The position numbers and the translations under genes were made by a program. DNA of 18,905 nt from Actinidia chinensis (lineage: Eukaryota; Streptophyta; Magnoliopsida; Ericales; Actinidiaceae), in assembly GCA_009663005.1 (NCBI GenBank), contig VIGQ01001289.1:20001-38905 (forward strand), in the 5' to 3' direction. The notes beneath the pieces were generated by a model. It saw only the letters and a program-made list of their open reading frames with translations. It had not been told where the DNA came from and did not search any database. Below, piece after piece: positions 17,083-18,905 of this stretch. Position 1 is the stretch's first letter. Each line of letters starts with the position of its first letter.

Positions 17083-17964
17083 TGAGGACGTAGTGATAGA
17101 GCGCCCGAGTCCAGCGATGACGCGGATTGGGTGAAGGAGAGGGCGATCGGATTCCCTCTGGACCTGGTCATTTACCAAGCTGGGCTTCGAATTTCCCCTC
17201 AGTAAACTCTTGAGACCGTCCTTTCATCTGTGGGCTCACTTTTATGGCAAAGTCGCTGTGACTTTGTCCAAACCGTGCGGCGGGAGGCTTTGATGCAGAG
17301 AGAAGGATTAGAGTTTTACCGCGCGAATGATCGGTTTCATGTGTATTGCTGGTCAAGCCTAGGAAAAACCCTGAAACCCAAATGTCGAAGGGCAATCACT
17401 ATCTTCGGCATTAGGAAGCCAAATCAGCCTCAGACAAGGTGAGTTACAGCATTCTCCGGGAACGGATCAGTATTTGACCGGACTCATTGGGTTTCGGGTC
17501 ATGGGACCGTTACCTGTCAACGAACCAGACCCTTCGGTTCCTAGGCAAAGGGGTACGTCCTTGTAGGTGAGCATAGGCGTGATTCCACTTGCGATATATT
17601 TGTCATCGATCATGCTGGTATAACGGATAATTGACTGTTGTGCCCGGTCGCTTTCAGGATGGATTCAATAGACGTTTTTGGAGGAAGGAGGAGCGGACCG
17701 GTGTTCGGCTGCAAATCAGTGCCCTCGAACAATTGTGGATATATCCCTCTGTACCGGTATTAAACATTCCTCTCCGAGCCGCTCATCAGGGGCGGCCCGT
17801 TCTTCCGCCTCTCTAGCTCCGAGGACCAGTTCTAGGGCCGAGGAGATACGCTATATGACGGAGGTCAGTGACTATTTGTAGGGACCTCAGCCGAGTTTCG
17901 AAGGCTGTTAGAAGAGGCCGAAGGCGAAAGTTCTAGCTCCAGCGAATCGAGCTCTTCCAGCTAG
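17083..17964 (+). pseudogene. Degenerate gag-like gene, probably Gypsy-type retrotransposon
   Basis: GC content rises abruptly from about 16900. Codons 17101-17202 read APESSDDADWVKERAIGF then PLDLVIYQAGLRIS before a stop. This resembles the acidic linker plus (Y)xxAGLRxP(L) signature of the gypsy-type putative transposase domain in plant gag proteins. A shifted frame continues LRIPLSKLLRP-like sequence. Further on, 17820-17878 reads SRAEEIRYMTEVSDYL. A second shift at about 17882 gives TSAEFRRLLEEAEGE and a Ser-rich tail ending at TAG 17962-17964, a sensible protein C-terminus. At least two frameshifts and several stops make it inactive. Protease or reverse transcriptase sequence was not recognised. 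The family call rests on a short motif seen by eye. Confidence 0.45.
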
Positions 17965-18526
17965 GAAGTCAATCTGGCAACGAGGGCCCTGAACGAAGGG
18001 CGAGTCGAAAGACGGCGAAGAGGTTGATCAAGTCCCTCCTTTTTACGGCTCCTTTGCGTTCCAACTCCCATTATTCCTGGGTCCCAGAACCTAGAAATCT
18101 CCCGAGCTCTGACTCTGACGTCGCCATCGTTCAAACAGAGGGAGATTGTTGAGCACTCCACTCTCACAGCGAAGTTCATCTACTGGGTTCTCATTTGCAC
18201 GCGGAGACAGGCCTCTAAGGTGAGGATTCTGGGGAAGCAAGCAACCCCAACAACTGATCCCCCCACTCCCCGAGGCCCACATCTCGTCCATACCATCCCC
18301 AGCGAAGTAAGTACACCGCACCGTCATTGGTGGGTGGCAAACGGCAAAGGGAACAAACCTGCAGGAGGAACCTCTCGACCAAAGAGGGGAAGAAAGGGTG
18401 CTAGGATCGGCCGCTGGCCACCAACGAGTGTGGGCCCCCTAATTGCCGATGTGGGAGCTCGGCAAATAAGTTACCTCGGCGGATACTTCTAAGGACCAAT
18501 GAGACTGTGTTGCGCTTGGACCGCTG
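17965..18526 (+). other. Higher-GC sequence following the gag remnant, unassigned
   Basis: Composition matches the gag remnant, so this is probably the same element's internal sequence. Frames of 60-90 codons exist on both strands (for example 18220-18492 plus) but none shows a protease, RT or integrase motif, and none is clearly favoured. Confidence 0.35.
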
Positions 18527-18540
18527 AGGTGTCAAGCGGG

Positions 18541-18905
18541 GCCTTGCCGGCATGGCACGGCACGGCACGACACGAAAAAATTCCGGCCGAGGCAGGCTTC
18601 TGGGCACGGTAAAAGTGGGCACGGCGCGACCCGGCACGGTCTGAGCGGGCACGGACACGGGCACGAGGCACGAAAATGCAGAGACGGCACGCGCACGGCA
18701 CGGATAGTTGCCTCACAACGGCACGCATGGACACGACACGGTCAAAACCCGGCATCGGCACGGCATGACCGATAGTTGATGTGGTTTGGCAAGGCACGGA
18801 AAGGCACGACAAACTTAGCAAGCACGGCACAAGCATGGCTACGAATGTGTCAAGGGCACAACAGGGTACGGCACGATAATTGGCCTGATACGACACGGAA
18901 GTGAC
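18541..18905 (-). repeat. Degenerate GGCACGGCACGACACG array, runs off the window
   Basis: From 18553 to the window end the plus strand is dominated by GGCACGGCACGACACG, GGCACGG and GCACGAC variants. These are the reverse complement of the CGTGTCGTG motif at 13358-13720. The long minus-strand frame 18489-18896 (135 codons, with VPC/RAVP-type repeats) is a by-product of the repeat and not a gene. The true right end is outside the window. Confidence 0.8.

Noticed and set aside
18489..18896. 135-codon minus-strand open frame, the longest in the window
   Set aside because: It lies inside the GGCACGGCACGACACG array and its VPC/RAVP repeats simply mirror the DNA repeat.

Overview
The window looks like intergenic DNA from a flowering plant, probably a eudicot, that is rich in decayed transposons. 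The reasons are AT-rich spacer, GA/CT and GAA microsatellites, a Copia LTR with a plant initiator-Met-tRNA primer-binding site, plant-type hAT and Tourist/Harbinger-like elements, and one exon of a proteasome alpha subunit closest to plant PAD1. No complete multi-exon gene is visible. No rRNA, CRISPR or prokaryotic operon feature is seen.

Layout. 1-1800: AT-rich spacer with one arm of a foldback MITE, a tandem hairpin repeat and a (C)22(A)13 tract. 1918-3964: a minus-strand Copia remnant with a TG...CA-bounded 1,002-bp LTR, a PBS and a decayed, internally deleted gag. 4336-4508: exon 1 of a PAD1-like proteasome alpha subunit with an intact donor site but no recognisable later exons. 5499-5760: degenerate tandem repeat. 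6025-6980: a likely retrotransposon LTR remnant. 7010-7290: a segment with Pol III box A/box B-like sequences, possibly SINE-derived. 7377-8043: a decayed hAT element with a transposase C-terminus, a TIR, a second internal TIR copy and a matching 8-bp flank. 8862-8981: 60-bp duplication. 9178-9532: foldback MITE. 9754-10079: a frameshifted piece of a membrane-protein gene. 10228-10661: Tourist/Harbinger-like MITE with TAA flanks.

10709-11210: an AT-rich minisatellite whose units each form a hairpin. 11650-12570: a diverged direct duplication flanking a three-copy short repeat. 12875-13260: an AACCGG-bordered repeat. 13358-13720 and 18541-18905: two degenerate CGTGTCGTG / GGCACGACACG arrays. 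15439-15675 (minus) is a small Cys-rich ORF directly downstream of a TTC tract. 17083-17964 is a frameshifted gag-like gene, probably from a Gypsy element, in a higher-GC segment.

The genes do not form a pathway. The window is best read as layered transposon insertions plus two or three host-gene fragments. I found no convincing new biological system. The strongest items for follow-up are the orphan PAD1 exon, the hAT element with its duplicated terminus, the deleted Copia element, the hairpin minisatellite and the unexplained Cys-rich ORF. Family assignments come from motif recognition by eye, without database searches.
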